This document shows positions 11,653 through 11,790 of a stretch of DNA of 11,790 nucleotides, one piece after another. The notes beneath the pieces were generated by a model. That model was given only the letters and a program-made list of their open reading frames with translations, ran no database searches and was not told the origin of the DNA. Source of the DNA: Methanocorpusculaceae archaeon UBA425 (GTDB lineage: Archaea; Halobacteriota; Methanomicrobia; Methanomicrobiales; Methanocorpusculaceae); assembly GCA_002506085.1 (NCBI GenBank), contig DAWV01000016.1:13772-25561 (forward strand), written 5' to 3'. The position numbers and the translations under genes are program-made. Numbering within the stretch: the first letter of the stretch is position 1; each line of letters starts with the position of its first letter.

Positions 11653-11790
11653 TTATTTTGGTATATTCTCCTTTTTGAAGTAAAGATCGTTCGTGTACAC
11701 AAACCGTCTCCAGTCGAGTTTACCTTTCTTCCCAAAGTTCATCAAAACACCCACCTGAATTCCGGTGGCTTTCAGATAGTTGATAACTTG
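11653..11790 (-). CDS. GxxExxY-family protein, C-terminal fragment cut by the window edge
   Basis: The minus strand reads open from the window edge to TAA at 11655-11653, giving 45 residues. The sequence holds NYLKATGIQVGVLMNFGKKG near the front and DWRRFVY after it, the hallmark C-terminus of GxxExxY proteins, which have a PD-(D/E)XK nuclease-like fold (PF13366/TIGR04256). In the family the motif precedes a final Arg-rich strand, as seen here. The name-giving GxxExxY motif lies outside the window. These proteins are common in environmental bacteria and archaea, and their function is not established. A hairpin terminator follows closely. Confidence 0.8.
   Translation of the reverse strand, partial: QVINYLKATGIQVGVLMNFGKKGKLDWRRFVYTNDLYFKKENIPK

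Overview
The window looks archaeal, most likely from a methanogenic euryarchaeon of the Methanomicrobiales type. That placement is an inference. The evidence is TATA boxes 20-40 bases ahead of several starts, short or absent leaders mixed with GGAGG ribosome sites, T-run or hairpin 3' ends, and several ribbon-helix-helix (RHH) proteins. No rRNA or tRNA gene was recognised to settle it.

Left part (1-2800), mostly minus strand. A 25-codon mini-gene (3-80) follows an unrecognised 112-residue gene (184-522). A secreted lipoprotein of the C45/AAT self-cleaving amidohydrolase family follows (940-2142), with a clean hairpin/T-run terminator. Then comes a small RHH-like regulator (2493-2738). Between and inside these genes lies a dense family of small modular palindromes. 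Their arms differ between copies but still pair. Two perfectly conserved 33-bp blocks occur in opposite orientation on the two sides of the lipoprotein gene, and one unit lies inside the coding frame of the 184-522 gene.

Middle part (2800-6025), plus strand. A divergent promoter pair drives the RHH gene and a 73-residue orphan. After an AT-rich, repeat-rich gene-free stretch with a polypyrimidine tract and a 14-bp palindrome (3055-3565) comes a tightly packed run of overlapping genes: a 52-residue RHH-like protein, a second RHH-like protein, an orphan with a Lys-rich start, an HNH endonuclease with a C-terminal helix-turn-helix, a CxxC zinc ribbon, an orphan of 170 residues, a 25-codon mini-ORF and a 67-residue HTH protein. 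Overlapping starts and stops suggest one polycistronic, translationally coupled unit of provirus or integrated-plasmid character, though no integrase, terminase or capsid gene is seen. The last junction (5748-5838) holds a repeat arrangement that could form mutually exclusive hairpins around the start codon of the HTH gene.

Right part (6115-11790). A KTSC-domain protein is followed by sbcD and sbcC (overlapping ATGA), encoding a complete Mre11-type nuclease and a 1046-residue SMC-like ATPase with zinc hook. This is the bacterial-style SbcCD form rather than the usual archaeal HerA-NurA-Mre11-Rad50 cluster. About 830 bases then lack a convincing gene, but they carry a diverged copy of the left-hand repeat region and a compound inverted repeat. 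The window ends in the C-terminal 45 codons of a GxxExxY-family protein on the minus strand, with its own terminator.
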